NCBI GenBank assembly: GCA_965207945.1
Contig: OZ242303.1
Location: 1,674,001 to 1,738,000, forward strand
Direction: 5' to 3'
DNA: 64,000 bases
DNA from: JAAOII01 sp965207945
Lineage (GTDB): Bacteria; Pseudomonadota; Gammaproteobacteria; CBDBNL01; JAAOII01
Shown here piece by piece: positions 48,658 through 56,957 of this stretch (positions are counted from its first letter, which is position 1; each line of letters begins with the position of its first letter). A program made the translations under genes and the position numbers. Below the pieces are notes generated by a model. That model did not search any database and had not been told where the DNA came from. It worked only from the letters and a program-made list of their open reading frames with translations.

Positions 48658-48678
48658 GGGCGGAGCCATGCTCCGCCC
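48658..48678. repeat. GC-rich perfect hairpin in an AT-rich gap
   Basis: GGGCGGAGC and GCTCCGCCC form a perfect 9-bp inverted repeat around CAT, preceded by TGTAGG. Its GC content contrasts sharply with the surrounding AT-rich sequence, as in mobile intergenic palindromes of the REP type. No T tract follows. The rest of 48541-48736 contains only a -10-like TATAAT. Confidence 0.6.
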
Positions 48679-48719
48679 GCAAAATGCCTGACACTCGCAA
48701 TTTCATATAAATAATTATG

Positions 48720-48725
48720 TATAAT
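48720..48725 (+). promoter_or_regulatory. -10 box of the transglycosylase gene
   Basis: A perfect TATAAT lies 11 nt before the ATG at 48737. No good -35 box is found at 16-18 bp. The predicted leader is only a few nucleotides and has no Shine-Dalgarno sequence. Confidence 0.35.
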
Positions 48726-48736
48726 TAACTCAATAT

Positions 48737-49468
48737 ATGAAAACATACAGATTATTTGTTTTATTGCTTATTTGCGTCTCTATGGGACTGACGTCCTGCG
48801 CAACCACGTCCTCTTCTAATCAATATTCTCGGGTTGAATCCAAACCAAAACATATAGATAATCTCTGCCATATATTTAATGAAAAACCCCATTGGGTAGA
48901 ACCCGCCCAAACAAGCTATGAAAAGTGGGGCATTCCCGTTGAATTGATGATGGCGATAGTGCGGCATGAAAGCTCATTCCGCGGCGATGCCCGTCCATTA
49001 GACCGCAATGGTAAAAGGATAAGTTCTGCTTATGGTTATTCCCAGGCGATAGACGGCACTTGGAATATCTACCAAAGAGAAAACAATAAAGCAAGGGCGC
49101 AACGCACGAACTTTGCGGATGCAATAGATTTTGTTGGCTGGTATGGCAGTAAATCATTGAAGGGCGGCGAAGAAGTTTCTCCTTATGATGTAAATGCTCT
49201 TTATGTTTTTTACCATGATGGTTGGGGCGCATTGCCTGAAGATGGCAGCAGAGAATTAAAGAGCGCGGTGCTGGATGTGGCAGCTAAAGTATATAAGAAA
49301 ACTCTGATTTATCATCGGCAGTTGAAGACCTGCCCGAGAGTGGCTGATGCTTTGTATTCTAAATCTGACTCTAGCTCTGCTTGGGTAAGAGAAAGCACGA
49401 GTAAAGACGGCGGCAACAAACCAAGAAAGAAATCAGGCACGAAGAACAACAATAAACAGTGGTTCTAA
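48737..49468 (+). CDS. Lytic transglycosylase (SLT domain) lipoprotein
   Basis: A 243-residue lipoprotein with lipobox LTSC (Cys21). The SLT-type lysozyme fold shows the catalytic Glu in IVRHESSFRG and the second motif AYGYSQAIDGTW, as in EmtA/MltE-like peptidoglycan lytic transglycosylases that cleave glycan strands to anhydromuropeptides. The last 45 residues are Ser/Lys/Gly/Asn-rich and probably disordered. It converges on ligA. Assignment to one named Mlt family is not possible from motifs alone. Confidence 0.88.
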   Translation: MKTYRLFVLLLICVSMGLTSCATTSSSNQYSRVESKPKHIDNLCHIFNEKPHWVEPAQTSYEKWGIPVELMMAIVRHESSFRGDARPLDRNGKRISSAYGYSQAIDGTWNIYQRENNKARAQRTNFADAIDFVGWYGSKSLKGGEEVSPYDVNALYVFYHDGWGALPEDGSRELKSAVLDVAAKVYKKTLIYHRQLKTCPRVADALYSKSDSSSAWVRESTSKDGGNKPRKKSGTKNNNKQWF

Positions 49469-49492
49469 CCAAGGATTAGACGCGAGAATTAA

Positions 49493-51571
49493 TTATAAGT
49501 GAGAGATGGTTTCCGTTTCATCTAAACGGGTAACATCGTGTTTTATCGCCTCTTGTAGTTTTGAGCCAGGGTCTTTTCCCACAATTAAATAATCTGTTTT
49601 GGCGGATACTTGCGTTGTTACTTTCGCCCCAGAAGCAACAAGTTTTTGACGCATCTCATCTCTTTTCATCCCCTCTAAAGTTCCAGTGATAACCACTTTC
49701 TTCCCACCAAAGAAACCCCATGTAACTTTCTCCTTAGGAGAAAGGGGCTGCCAGGTAACCCCTGCTTTTATTAGCTCCTCAATCATAACTTGATTATCTG
49801 GCTGCGCAAAAAATGTCTTTATAGAAAGAGCCACCTTATCACCAATATCATCAACTTCTTGAAGTTCCTCTTCTGAGGCAGCCATAACCTTATCAAGATT
49901 GCCAAAGTGTGCGGCGAGATTGGTGGCAGTAGCTATGCCCACCTCAGGAATACCCAGAGCAAAAATAAGACGAGGCAAAGTGGTTTTCTTGCCCTCTTCT
50001 AAAGCATCTAAAATATTATCCACTGACTTATCGGCATATCTTTCCATCTGTAAAAGTTCAGCACGCTGTAAGTTAAACAAATCCTGTGGGCGATTAACCA
50101 TGCCATTTTTAGTTAGCAGTTCAATAAAAACATCGCCCAATCCTTCCATGTCCATAGCATCCCGCATAACAAAATGACGAATCCGTTTTGCCTTTTGCTG
50201 CGGACATTCCCAACCCGCAGGACAAATAAGGGCTATGCGCTCGGCATGCCGCATCAGTGGCGTATTGCACGCAGGACATTTTTGGGGCGGCTTTATCTTA
50301 CCTGCTTTATCTTTGCGATATTCCTGCACCACCTGTACTACTTGGGGAATAACATCGCCAGCACGACGGATAATAACCGTATCACCATAGCGCAGGTCTA
50401 ATCTTTCTATTTCGTCCATATTATGCAAGGTGGCATTATTGACGGTTACGCCACCAACAAATACTGGCTCTAACCGTGCCACTGGTGTTACTGTGCCTAT
50501 CCTTCCCACCTGAAACTCCACATCTTTGAGGCGAGTCATCTCTTCTTGGGCAGGGAATTTATAGGCGATTGCCCAACGGGGTGAGCGGCTTATAACACCG
50601 AGCTCATCTTGCAGCTCATAATCATTAACTTTTACAACCATGCCATCCATATCATAGTCGCCTTTATCTCTTGCGGCAAGCAGGGCTTCATAGCAAGAGG
50701 ACAACTCTTGCATATTAGCTGCGCGCTTTATATGGGGAACTATACACAAACCCCATTTTTTCAAAAGTTGTAGCTGCTCAAAGTGATTGTTTGGGATAGA
50801 TGGGGTTTTCTCTTGCGGCGGCACACTCCAATCCTGCATCCCCACCCCATAGGCAAAAAACTTTAGTTTTCTTTGCTCGCTTATAACCGGGTCTAAAGAA
50901 CGTAAAGCGCCAGATGCCGCATTGCGTGGATTAACCAGAGTTTTTTCACCTTTCTTTTTGGCGGTGATATTAATGGCTTTGAAGTCACTCCTGCCGATGT
51001 AAATCTCGCCGCGGACTTCAATGAGTTTTGGAATAAGTGCTGGAATAACTTCTGACGGGTTTTGTGCGCGCAGACGCAGAGGTATCTCGCGGATAGTGCG
51101 AATGTTATGAGTTATTTCTTCCCCCGTACTGCCATCGCCGCGTGTGGCGGCAGTGTGCAACAAACCATCTTTATATATAAGATTAACCGCCACGCCGTCT
51201 ATCTTCGGCTCGCATACATATTGAACATCGGTTGCGGCAAGGGCTTTCTTGACTCTTTCGTCAAACTTCTGCAACTCCCCTATACCAAAACAATTGGCTA
51301 ACGAAAGCATGGGTTGATTATGGGAAAGCTGTTTAAATCCTTCCGCTGGCGGTTGCCCCACCCTCTGGGTAGGCGAGTCGGAAGTTAATAATTCTGGGTG
51401 CTGCTCTTCTAGTTCGGTTAGTCGTTTGAAAAGCATGTCATATTCCACATCTGGCACCTTGGGCTCTTGCAGAATATAATAGGCATAGTCGTAGTCGTTA
51501 ATTTTTTCTCTTAGGGAGAGCACCTCTTGGGCGGGACTATTATCATTTGGGGTATGATTTGGTGTTGGCAT
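49493..51571 (-). CDS. ligA: NAD-dependent DNA ligase
   Basis: LigA seals nicks in replication and repair using NAD. The 692-residue protein contains domain Ia (YDYAYYILQEPKVPDVEYD), the adenylated Lys123 in CEPKIDGVAVNL, an OB fold (VQFQVGRIGTVTPVA-like segment), a four-cysteine zinc finger (CPAC...C...C), helix-hairpin-helix repeats and a C-terminal BRCT domain (GGKKVVITGTLEG). No Shine-Dalgarno sequence is present, and a TATAGA box ends 7 nt before the ATG. In many Gammaproteobacteria zipA directly precedes ligA; here a restriction-modification pair lies between them. Confidence 0.97.
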   Translation of the reverse strand: MPTPNHTPNDNSPAQEVLSLREKINDYDYAYYILQEPKVPDVEYDMLFKRLTELEEQHPELLTSDSPTQRVGQPPAEGFKQLSHNQPMLSLANCFGIGELQKFDERVKKALAATDVQYVCEPKIDGVAVNLIYKDGLLHTAATRGDGSTGEEITHNIRTIREIPLRLRAQNPSEVIPALIPKLIEVRGEIYIGRSDFKAINITAKKKGEKTLVNPRNAASGALRSLDPVISEQRKLKFFAYGVGMQDWSVPPQEKTPSIPNNHFEQLQLLKKWGLCIVPHIKRAANMQELSSCYEALLAARDKGDYDMDGMVVKVNDYELQDELGVISRSPRWAIAYKFPAQEEMTRLKDVEFQVGRIGTVTPVARLEPVFVGGVTVNNATLHNMDEIERLDLRYGDTVIIRRAGDVIPQVVQVVQEYRKDKAGKIKPPQKCPACNTPLMRHAERIALICPAGWECPQQKAKRIRHFVMRDAMDMEGLGDVFIELLTKNGMVNRPQDLFNLQRAELLQMERYADKSVDNILDALEEGKKTTLPRLIFALGIPEVGIATATNLAAHFGNLDKVMAASEEELQEVDDIGDKVALSIKTFFAQPDNQVMIEELIKAGVTWQPLSPKEKVTWGFFGGKKVVITGTLEGMKRDEMRQKLVASGAKVTTQVSAKTDYLIVGKDPGSKLQEAIKHDVTRLDETETISHL

Positions 51572-51631
51572 GTTTTGTTCTATATGTCAAACAAAATGCA
51601 TTTCTATTCGAGTTTTAGGTGAGCAGCATCG

Positions 51632-52318
51632 CTACTTAACTTTCTTGCCTTTGAAATATTCTGGATAATATTTAGGCATTACCCTACTTAGTGTCTCTAA
51701 ATGTTTTGTTATACTACAAGCCCATTTATCTAACAAAAAAATTTTTGCTCCTTGTATATCCCTTTTTGTTTCTTTTCTGCATTTATCCCAATCAGCTTGT
51801 ATTGGTGGATTATTATGGCTACTGTTAACCCCGTTAGTATTTATATTCTTTAAACTTACAATAAAAATATCCTCTGTATTATTCTTATTTATTACCAGGT
51901 AATAAAAATCTCTATCTTCCTCTAAGTTTTCATTATCTTTCATTGATTTGAAAAATGGAGCATTTTGGTCTGGCACTTTTTCTGGGTTCTTTCCTGTTAA
52001 AAGCCAATAGATAGATTTTTTAGCATTCATATTATCGTTAGATTTTAAATTACTAATTTTGATGTTGCAATAGTATTCAACGCCTGTCTTATTATTAGTG
52101 CAAATAAAATCATACCAATTTCTTTTATTATCAGGGCTTGGCGGAATAACTTGCCAGTTAGAATTGGGTTTATTTCGCAGGGATGACATAACGATACCCT
52201 TAGAGTCAGCAGAGTCCCTCCTAGGGCTTCCCCCCTTAGGATCTTTTTTTCGCTTAACTAATTCTATTTTTTGATCCTTTAAGTGCTGGACTATCTCCTC
52301 AAATATATCAGGTATCAT
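51632..52318 (-). CDS. Putative type II restriction endonuclease, partner of the adjacent methyltransferase
   Basis: A 228-residue protein starting with MIPDIFEEIV; the ATG overlaps the methyltransferase stop as ATGA, so the longer frame to 52423 is rejected. I do not recognise a named family. A PD-(D/E)xK-like arrangement is possible: Asp70 in NWYDF and Asn85-x-Lys87 in CNIKIS, preceded by Glu81. The call rests mainly on position: a small AT-rich protein translationally coupled to a DNA adenine methyltransferase, a classic restriction-modification layout. The cognate site cannot be predicted. An alternative is an accessory or specificity protein. Confidence 0.6.
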   Translation of the reverse strand: MIPDIFEEIVQHLKDQKIELVKRKKDPKGGSPRRDSADSKGIVMSSLRNKPNSNWQVIPPSPDNKRNWYDFICTNNKTGVEYYCNIKISNLKSNDNMNAKKSIYWLLTGKNPEKVPDQNAPFFKSMKDNENLEEDRDFYYLVINKNNTEDIFIVSLKNINTNGVNSSHNNPPIQADWDKCRKETKRDIQGAKIFLLDKWACSITKHLETLSRVMPKYYPEYFKGKKVK

Positions 52319-53439
52319 AATCTTGCAATAGGTAAGCTTTCTAAAGTCCTTTGTGAAAAAATATATCTGCCACCACACATAAATCCATAAGTTTTCCAAT
52401 CCAAACAATTCAAAGTATCGCATAAATCCTTAATATCTAATTTAGCTGTGTCTTTAGGGAATAATGCCAACATAGAACCATCGTAAGCGGGCACATCGCT
52501 TATAAAAAATGGCTGATTGTGTCTGGTTTTACAATTAACGTATATTCTTGAGCCATCTCTATGAGTATACCTTCTACCCCATTGCCACCAATTACTTTCA
52601 TCAAATTTCTTAATCCTTCTATTGATTAAAGCTTCTTTATGTTCTAATAATATTTTGTCAAACATATCATAAAGCATTCTTTTTGTACTACTGGTTTTTA
52701 GAGTGTAGGAGCAAATAAACTCTATTGACTTAGCACTATCTGTTTCAAATATATAATCTGCGCCACTTACACCACCAACCTTAACATCCAAATACTCACC
52801 CAAAGTTGATTGGCTTCTTTGCTGAGTAAAAATTATCTGCCCTTTTATACATTGAATATATCTGCCATCATCTAATATATTTGTCTTTAATCCCTTTTGC
52901 CATCTCCATATAGCGCAATTTGGAGTATAGCCCTTAAATATATTCTTATCACCTAAATCATTAAAATGGGTGAAACTGCCTAACTCAAATAGTTTTTCAT
53001 TTAGTCGTATTGATGAAGTTTGTTTGAGAAAATCTCTGGGAGTAATAAATATTAATTCACCGCCATCCTCCAGCAAATTTATACACTTGTCTATAAAGAA
53101 AAGATATAAGTTAGTTCTTTTATCAAACAATGAATAATCTAATTTATCTTGGGTGCTCGTCTCTATATCATTATGTTTTACATACGGAGGGTTGCCTATA
53201 ATAGTATCAATTGTTTGTGCGGAAGTATAGTCAAAGAAATCTATGTTCAAGTGCTTATAACTACATAATTCTTCTTGCAATTCTATTGCAATGTAATTGC
53301 TCCCAATTTTATTTAAGAACATTCCAGTGCCGCAACTTGGTTCTAATACTAATCCGTCATTTTGGATTAATGAAGCCATATACTCAACTATGCTAGTTGG
53401 AGTAAATACTTGTCCTCTTTTTCTTACATCTAATTTCAC
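52315..53439 (-). CDS. DNA adenine-N6 methyltransferase, TaqI/Eco57I-like (gamma class)
   Basis: A 374-residue amino-methyltransferase with motifs in gamma-class order: motif X RKRGQVFTP (about 6-13), motif I VLEPSCGTGMFL (31-42), an acidic motif II (AIELQEEL) and motif IV NPPYVK (83-88), then a C-terminal target-recognition region. NPPY indicates N6-adenine methylation. The start codon is GTG, overlapping the zipA TAG by one base; the stop overlaps the endonuclease start. Together they form a compact two-gene module placed between zipA and ligA, sharing the zipA transcript. AT-richness suggests acquisition by transfer. Confidence 0.88.
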   Translation of the reverse strand: MKLDVRKRGQVFTPTSIVEYMASLIQNDGLVLEPSCGTGMFLNKIGSNYIAIELQEELCSYKHLNIDFFDYTSAQTIDTIIGNPPYVKHNDIETSTQDKLDYSLFDKRTNLYLFFIDKCINLLEDGGELIFITPRDFLKQTSSIRLNEKLFELGSFTHFNDLGDKNIFKGYTPNCAIWRWQKGLKTNILDDGRYIQCIKGQIIFTQQRSQSTLGEYLDVKVGGVSGADYIFETDSAKSIEFICSYTLKTSSTKRMLYDMFDKILLEHKEALINRRIKKFDESNWWQWGRRYTHRDGSRIYVNCKTRHNQPFFISDVPAYDGSMLALFPKDTAKLDIKDLCDTLNCLDWKTYGFMCGGRYIFSQRTLESLPIARL

Positions 53440-54269
53440 TACTCTTCTGCCGCCGCGACTCTTTGTTTATGCAGAAAATCTTTTACTATGTCGCGATGAT
53501 ATTCAATATTCTGCTCGGATAAACTGCTACCCTGGTCATCATAAAGATTGCCGTCCAAAGATACTGCAAATTGTTTTGCAACATCCACCATTTCATCAAA
53601 TGACTTAAGCGGGCTATAGCAGTCATAAAGGGTGATATAAAACATTATGCGATGAGTGTTGCCTTCTTCCATATCCTCAGGTTTAAGAGTTCCTGGTTTT
53701 TCGCCATTAATCACGCTAAATGAGTTCTCTTCTTTACCTCCCACTTGGATACGACGATGGAACACGTCCATCTTGCCAAACACCAGATTAAATCTATCAA
53801 ACATTGACAACAGCATTCTGCCATTGAACCCTTCGCGGCGCCGAGCGCGCAGGCACAGGGAAATTACACTAGGGGTATTATCATTAGCGCCCTTGCCTTT
53901 CTTCTGCTTATTCTTCTCTGTTGACGATCCCTCTGCTTTCTTCTTTTTGCCTATCAACGCAGCAACTCGGCTTTTGCGCGGTGGCGGAGTTTGGCTTTCT
54001 TTCTGTGTTTGCTGCTCTACGCCTTCATCCGTTTGTTGTAACTCCTGTTGTGTCTGTGAGTCATCTTCTGCTTGTGGTTCTTCTTGCGTTTTCTGCGTTT
54101 CTTTATCCCCAGGGGAAAATAGGGGACCCATTATGTGGTCATCAAAATCGCGGGTTCTATGATTAGAGGAGGCGGGCTTTTGTCTCTTTTTTATATATAA
54201 AAACAACCAAGCCGCAGATAATAGCAGAATTATCAGGATTGATAAGACGCGAAAAGAAAAAATATCCAT
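53439..54269 (-). CDS. zipA: Cell division protein ZipA
   Basis: ZipA anchors FtsZ to the inner membrane at the division site. The 276-residue protein has the expected layout: a single N-terminal transmembrane helix (about 7-26) followed by basic residues, a Gln/Glu-rich flexible linker to about residue 130, and the C-terminal FtsZ-binding domain (VISLCLRARR, FNGRMLLSMFDRFNLVFGKMDVF-type segment, IMFYITLYDCYSP). Its TAG stop overlaps the GTG start of the methyltransferase by one base. ZipA is specific to Gammaproteobacteria, a useful taxonomic marker here. Confidence 0.92.
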   Translation of the reverse strand: MDIFSFRVLSILIILLLSAAWLFLYIKKRQKPASSNHRTRDFDDHIMGPLFSPGDKETQKTQEEPQAEDDSQTQQELQQTDEGVEQQTQKESQTPPPRKSRVAALIGKKKKAEGSSTEKNKQKKGKGANDNTPSVISLCLRARRREGFNGRMLLSMFDRFNLVFGKMDVFHRRIQVGGKEENSFSVINGEKPGTLKPEDMEEGNTHRIMFYITLYDCYSPLKSFDEMVDVAKQFAVSLDGNLYDDQGSSLSEQNIEYHRDIVKDFLHKQRVAAAEE

Positions 54270-54303
54270 ATTAGTTATGTAAGCTAAATTATTTTAAGTT
54301 GTT

Positions 54304-54997
54304 TCAAGTTGTGGAATGGAGTTGTTGGACAGCAATTTTTTTATTGCCCCATACAAACTCATCAAGCCCAGCCAAAACTGCGGGGATAATATCATTATAT
54401 AGCTTCTTTTCTTCAGGAGGAGACGAACTAAGAACGTAAGAAGTAACATCCCGGCGATGAACGGGCCTGCCTATACCTATCCGCAAACGCCAATAATCCC
54501 TGCTGCGAAATGTATCACTGATGCTTTTAAGTCCATTGTTTCCTCCTTCACTGCCACCAAACTTGAACCTTGCTTTGCCACAAGGAAAGTCAAGTTCATC
54601 ATGGATGACAAGAGTTTGAGAGGGGGATATATTTTTACCCTTGGCGTAAGGCACAACTGCTTTGCCGCTATTGTTCATAAATGTCAATGGCTTCATTAGA
54701 AAAACTTTATCTTGCCATAACCCCAGCTGTTTATCCCCGCCCTTTGCCTTATTATTGCTGGGATTAAGAACTATGCCCTCCCTTTCGCATAGTTTATGTA
54801 AAAAAAAAACCTATGTTGTGTCTATGATTGGCATAAGCCGCTCCAGGATTACCCAAACCAACCACAAGCTTTATGCTTTGATTTGACTCGCTATCTGCAT
54901 CCCACTCTGCGCCAACATCTGTGCTGACATCTGTGTTTCCATCTGCACTGATATTGTTATCCATTTTGCTATCTATGCTGCTGGGTGAATTAGGCAT
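54304..54997 (-). CDS. pth: Peptidyl-tRNA hydrolase, frame interrupted at a T10 tract
   Basis: Pth recycles peptidyl-tRNAs released from stalled ribosomes and is normally essential. The N-terminal part (IKLVVGLGNPGAAYANHRHNIG) and the C-terminal part (LMKPLTFMNNSGKAV, VIHDELDFPCG, GGNNGLKSI) lie in different frames. They join if one T is removed from a run of ten Ts (plus-strand A at 54800-54809), giving FFLHKLCEREGIV and an intact product of about 230 residues. The ATG at 54997 overlaps the end of rplY by 8 bp and adds about 41 acidic/Ser-rich residues before the Pth core, unusual for the family; an ATG at 54964 would shorten this. The cause could be sequencing error, slippage-dependent expression or true inactivation. 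Confidence 0.85.
54800..54809. repeat. Ten-base homopolymer at the pth frameshift
   Basis: Ten consecutive As on the plus strand, read as T10 in pth. As read, the frame ends in FFFT and a TAA; nine bases would restore the full Pth sequence. Such tracts are prone to polymerase slippage and sequencing miscalls. Confidence 0.9.
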
Positions 54998-55733
54998 CTT
55001 TTGCAGGTTTCCCTTCTTTCTCTTCCTTGTCGCCCTTCTCTCCTTCTTTACCTTCTGCTGCTTCACCTTCTTCGCCTTCTGCTGCTTCTGCTGCTTCGCT
55101 TTCAGCGGCTGCTGCGGCTGCTTCTTCTGCGGCTTCTTCGTCGGCAGCTATACGTGGTTCAACAACACGCACAACTGGCATATCATGGTCGCCGTCCTTG
55201 TCCTGCAGCATGACTACAGAATCCACACCTTCGGGCAATTTCAAATCGCTGATGTGTAGAATTTGGCTAAGTTCCATCTCTTCCAGATCCACTTCTATAT
55301 AAGCTGGCAAATCCTTAGGTAAACAGGTAATATCAAGCTCAGAAATGTCATAAGATACCACCCCGCCTTGTTGCTTAACTCCCTTACAGGTTTCAGCATT
55401 AAGAAAGTGAAGAGGTATATTCATCGTAAGTTTCACATCTTCGCGAATCCGTTGAAAATCCGCATGAACGAAAAAGGGGCGATAAGGATGCCTTTGCAGT
55501 TCTTTTAAAACCACCTTCTCATTAGAACCATTGACTTTTAATGTAATTATTTGGGAATAAAAACTCTCGTTTTCGCTTGCCTTACGCAAGTTCTTATCAG
55601 TTATGCTGATTAATGATGGCTCTTTCGTTCCTCCATAGATGATTCCTGGTATTAAATCATCCATACGCCGTAATCTTTTGGAATTACTAGTTCCTTTTAC
55701 CTTGCGCTCTTGCGCTTCAATATTTATATCCAC
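54990..55733 (-). CDS. rplY: 50S ribosomal protein L25/TL5 (Ctc form)
   Basis: L25 binds 5S rRNA in the large subunit. The 247-residue protein is the long Ctc form: L25 domain (about 1-95, with RLRRMDDLIPGIIYGG and LQRHPYRPFFVHADFQ), a TL5-type beta domain (about 100-190, LPKDLPAYIEVDLEEME) and a low-complexity Ala/Glu/Lys tail from about 195. The start is GTG at 55733; no Shine-Dalgarno sequence is evident. The stop overlaps the pth start, the common rplY-pth order. A promoter about 155 nt upstream suggests a long leader. Confidence 0.94.
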   Translation of the reverse strand: MDINIEAQERKVKGTSNSKRLRRMDDLIPGIIYGGTKEPSLISITDKNLRKASENESFYSQIITLKVNGSNEKVVLKELQRHPYRPFFVHADFQRIREDVKLTMNIPLHFLNAETCKGVKQQGGVVSYDISELDITCLPKDLPAYIEVDLEEMELSQILHISDLKLPEGVDSVVMLQDKDGDHDMPVVRVVEPRIAADEEAAEEAAAAAAESEAAEAAEGEEGEAAEGKEGEKGDKEEKEGKPAKDA

Positions 55734-55894
55734 TTTATCGGGCTTATATCTTTATAAAAATAATATTTATTAGTGGCGGGGAATATACAATTCCACCTCC
55801 ATTTCCACATATAACGAGCGCTCTACAGTTCCATAAGAACCCAGGCGAGAAGAATTACCTCCTATCCGCCATTGTCAGTGCTCTAGTGTTGTAT

Positions 55895-55924
55895 ATTATA
55901 AGGTAATTAACATTAATATTACAA
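55895..55924 (-). promoter_or_regulatory. Promoter of rplY-pth
   Basis: On the minus strand TTGTAA (55919-55924) and TATAAT (55895-55900) are spaced by 18 bp. The start near 55888 leaves a leader of about 155 nt. This leader (55734-55888) holds no gene, tRNA or recognisable riboswitch; it contains a GGAGGTAATTC segment not near any start codon. Confidence 0.5.
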
Positions 55925-56001
55925 ATCATAAAGAATTATCTCTTATAATAAACAATATATCCAACTACTATACAGGTAGAATTAAATAGAGTATAAACGG
56001 C

Positions 56002-56943
56002 GTGTCGAAAATATGTTTATTAGCTGGAGGTTCCAATCCAGCCCTATCCGAGAAGATTGCTACTAAGCTTGAAATTGAGCTTGGCGGGCTAAAGCTAGGG
56101 AGATTTAGCGACGGCGAAGTATCTGTAAAAATAGAAGATAACATTCGTGGTAAAGACGTCTTCATCCTGCAATCTATCTGCATCAATCCCAACGATTACT
56201 TCATGGAGCTACTACTCATTGCCGATGCGGCAAGACGAGCTTCTGCTGGGCGGATTACTGCGGTAATCCCTTATTATGGCTATGCACGCCAAGACCGCCG
56301 CCCACGTTCACAAAGAGTCCCCATCAGCGCCAGAGTGGTGGCGGATGCCATTAGTCAGGCAGGAGTTAACCGGGTTTTAACTGTTGACCTGCATGCCGAC
56401 CAAATTCAGGGATTCTTTAGCATAGCCGTAGACAATGTGTATAGCACGCGGGTTCTAATTGAGCACTTGGGGCGAAACGACAATGGCAATACAGTCGTAG
56501 TTTCGCCTGATATAGGCGGGGTACTGCGCGCCCGCGCTTTTGCCAAAATGCTAAATGATAGCAGCTTGGCAATTATAGATAAAAGACGCCCCGAACCGAA
56601 TCAGTCCGAAGTAATGAATATCATTGGTGATGTCAAAGATAACACTTGCATAATAGTGGATGATATGGTGGATACCGCCGGCACTCTATGCAACGCCGCC
56701 GCCGCCCTTAAAGAAAATGGCGCCAAGAAAGTGATGGCTTATATAGTGCATCCCGTCCTATCAGGCAAGGCAATTGAAAGAATTAGCGAATCTCAGCTGG
56801 ATTCCTTAGTGGTAACCGACACCATACCACTGAATAAAGATGCGCAAGAGTGCAGCAAAATACAACAAATAAGCTTAGCAGATATGTTGGCGAAAGCAGT
56901 CCGCCGCGTCAGCGAAGAACAATCAGTAATAGAATTATTTTAA
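56002..56943 (+). CDS. prs: Ribose-phosphate pyrophosphokinase
   Basis: Prs makes PRPP from ribose-5-phosphate and ATP for nucleotide, histidine and tryptophan synthesis. The 313-residue protein has RFSDGEVSVKIEDNIRG, YYGYARQDRRPRSQRVPISA, the histidine in VDLHADQIQGFF and the PRPP-binding loop CIIVDDMVDTAGTL. The start codon is GTG at 56002, with no Shine-Dalgarno sequence; a TATAAA box ends 4 nt upstream. It is divergent from rplY-pth, whereas prs, rplY and pth are usually collinear, pointing to a local inversion. Confidence 0.97.
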   Translation: MSKICLLAGGSNPALSEKIATKLEIELGGLKLGRFSDGEVSVKIEDNIRGKDVFILQSICINPNDYFMELLLIADAARRASAGRITAVIPYYGYARQDRRPRSQRVPISARVVADAISQAGVNRVLTVDLHADQIQGFFSIAVDNVYSTRVLIEHLGRNDNGNTVVVSPDIGGVLRARAFAKMLNDSSLAIIDKRRPEPNQSEVMNIIGDVKDNTCIIVDDMVDTAGTLCNAAAALKENGAKKVMAYIVHPVLSGKAIERISESQLDSLVVTDTIPLNKDAQECSKIQQISLADMLAKAVRRVSEEQSVIELF

Positions 56944-56957
56944 CGCTGGGGGGGGCT

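Noticed and set aside
52319..52423. N-terminal extension of the putative endonuclease
   Set aside because: It would overlap the conserved C-terminus of the methyltransferase by over 100 bp; the ATGA overlap start is more plausible.
54304..54696. Independent short gene for the C-terminal half of Pth
   Set aside because: The upstream frame continues the conserved Pth sequence directly into it once one base of the T tract is removed, so it is part of one gene.
55734..56001. tRNA gene between rplY and prs
   Set aside because: Checked both strands: no T-loop GGTTCRA, no acceptor-stem pairing or anticodon arm.
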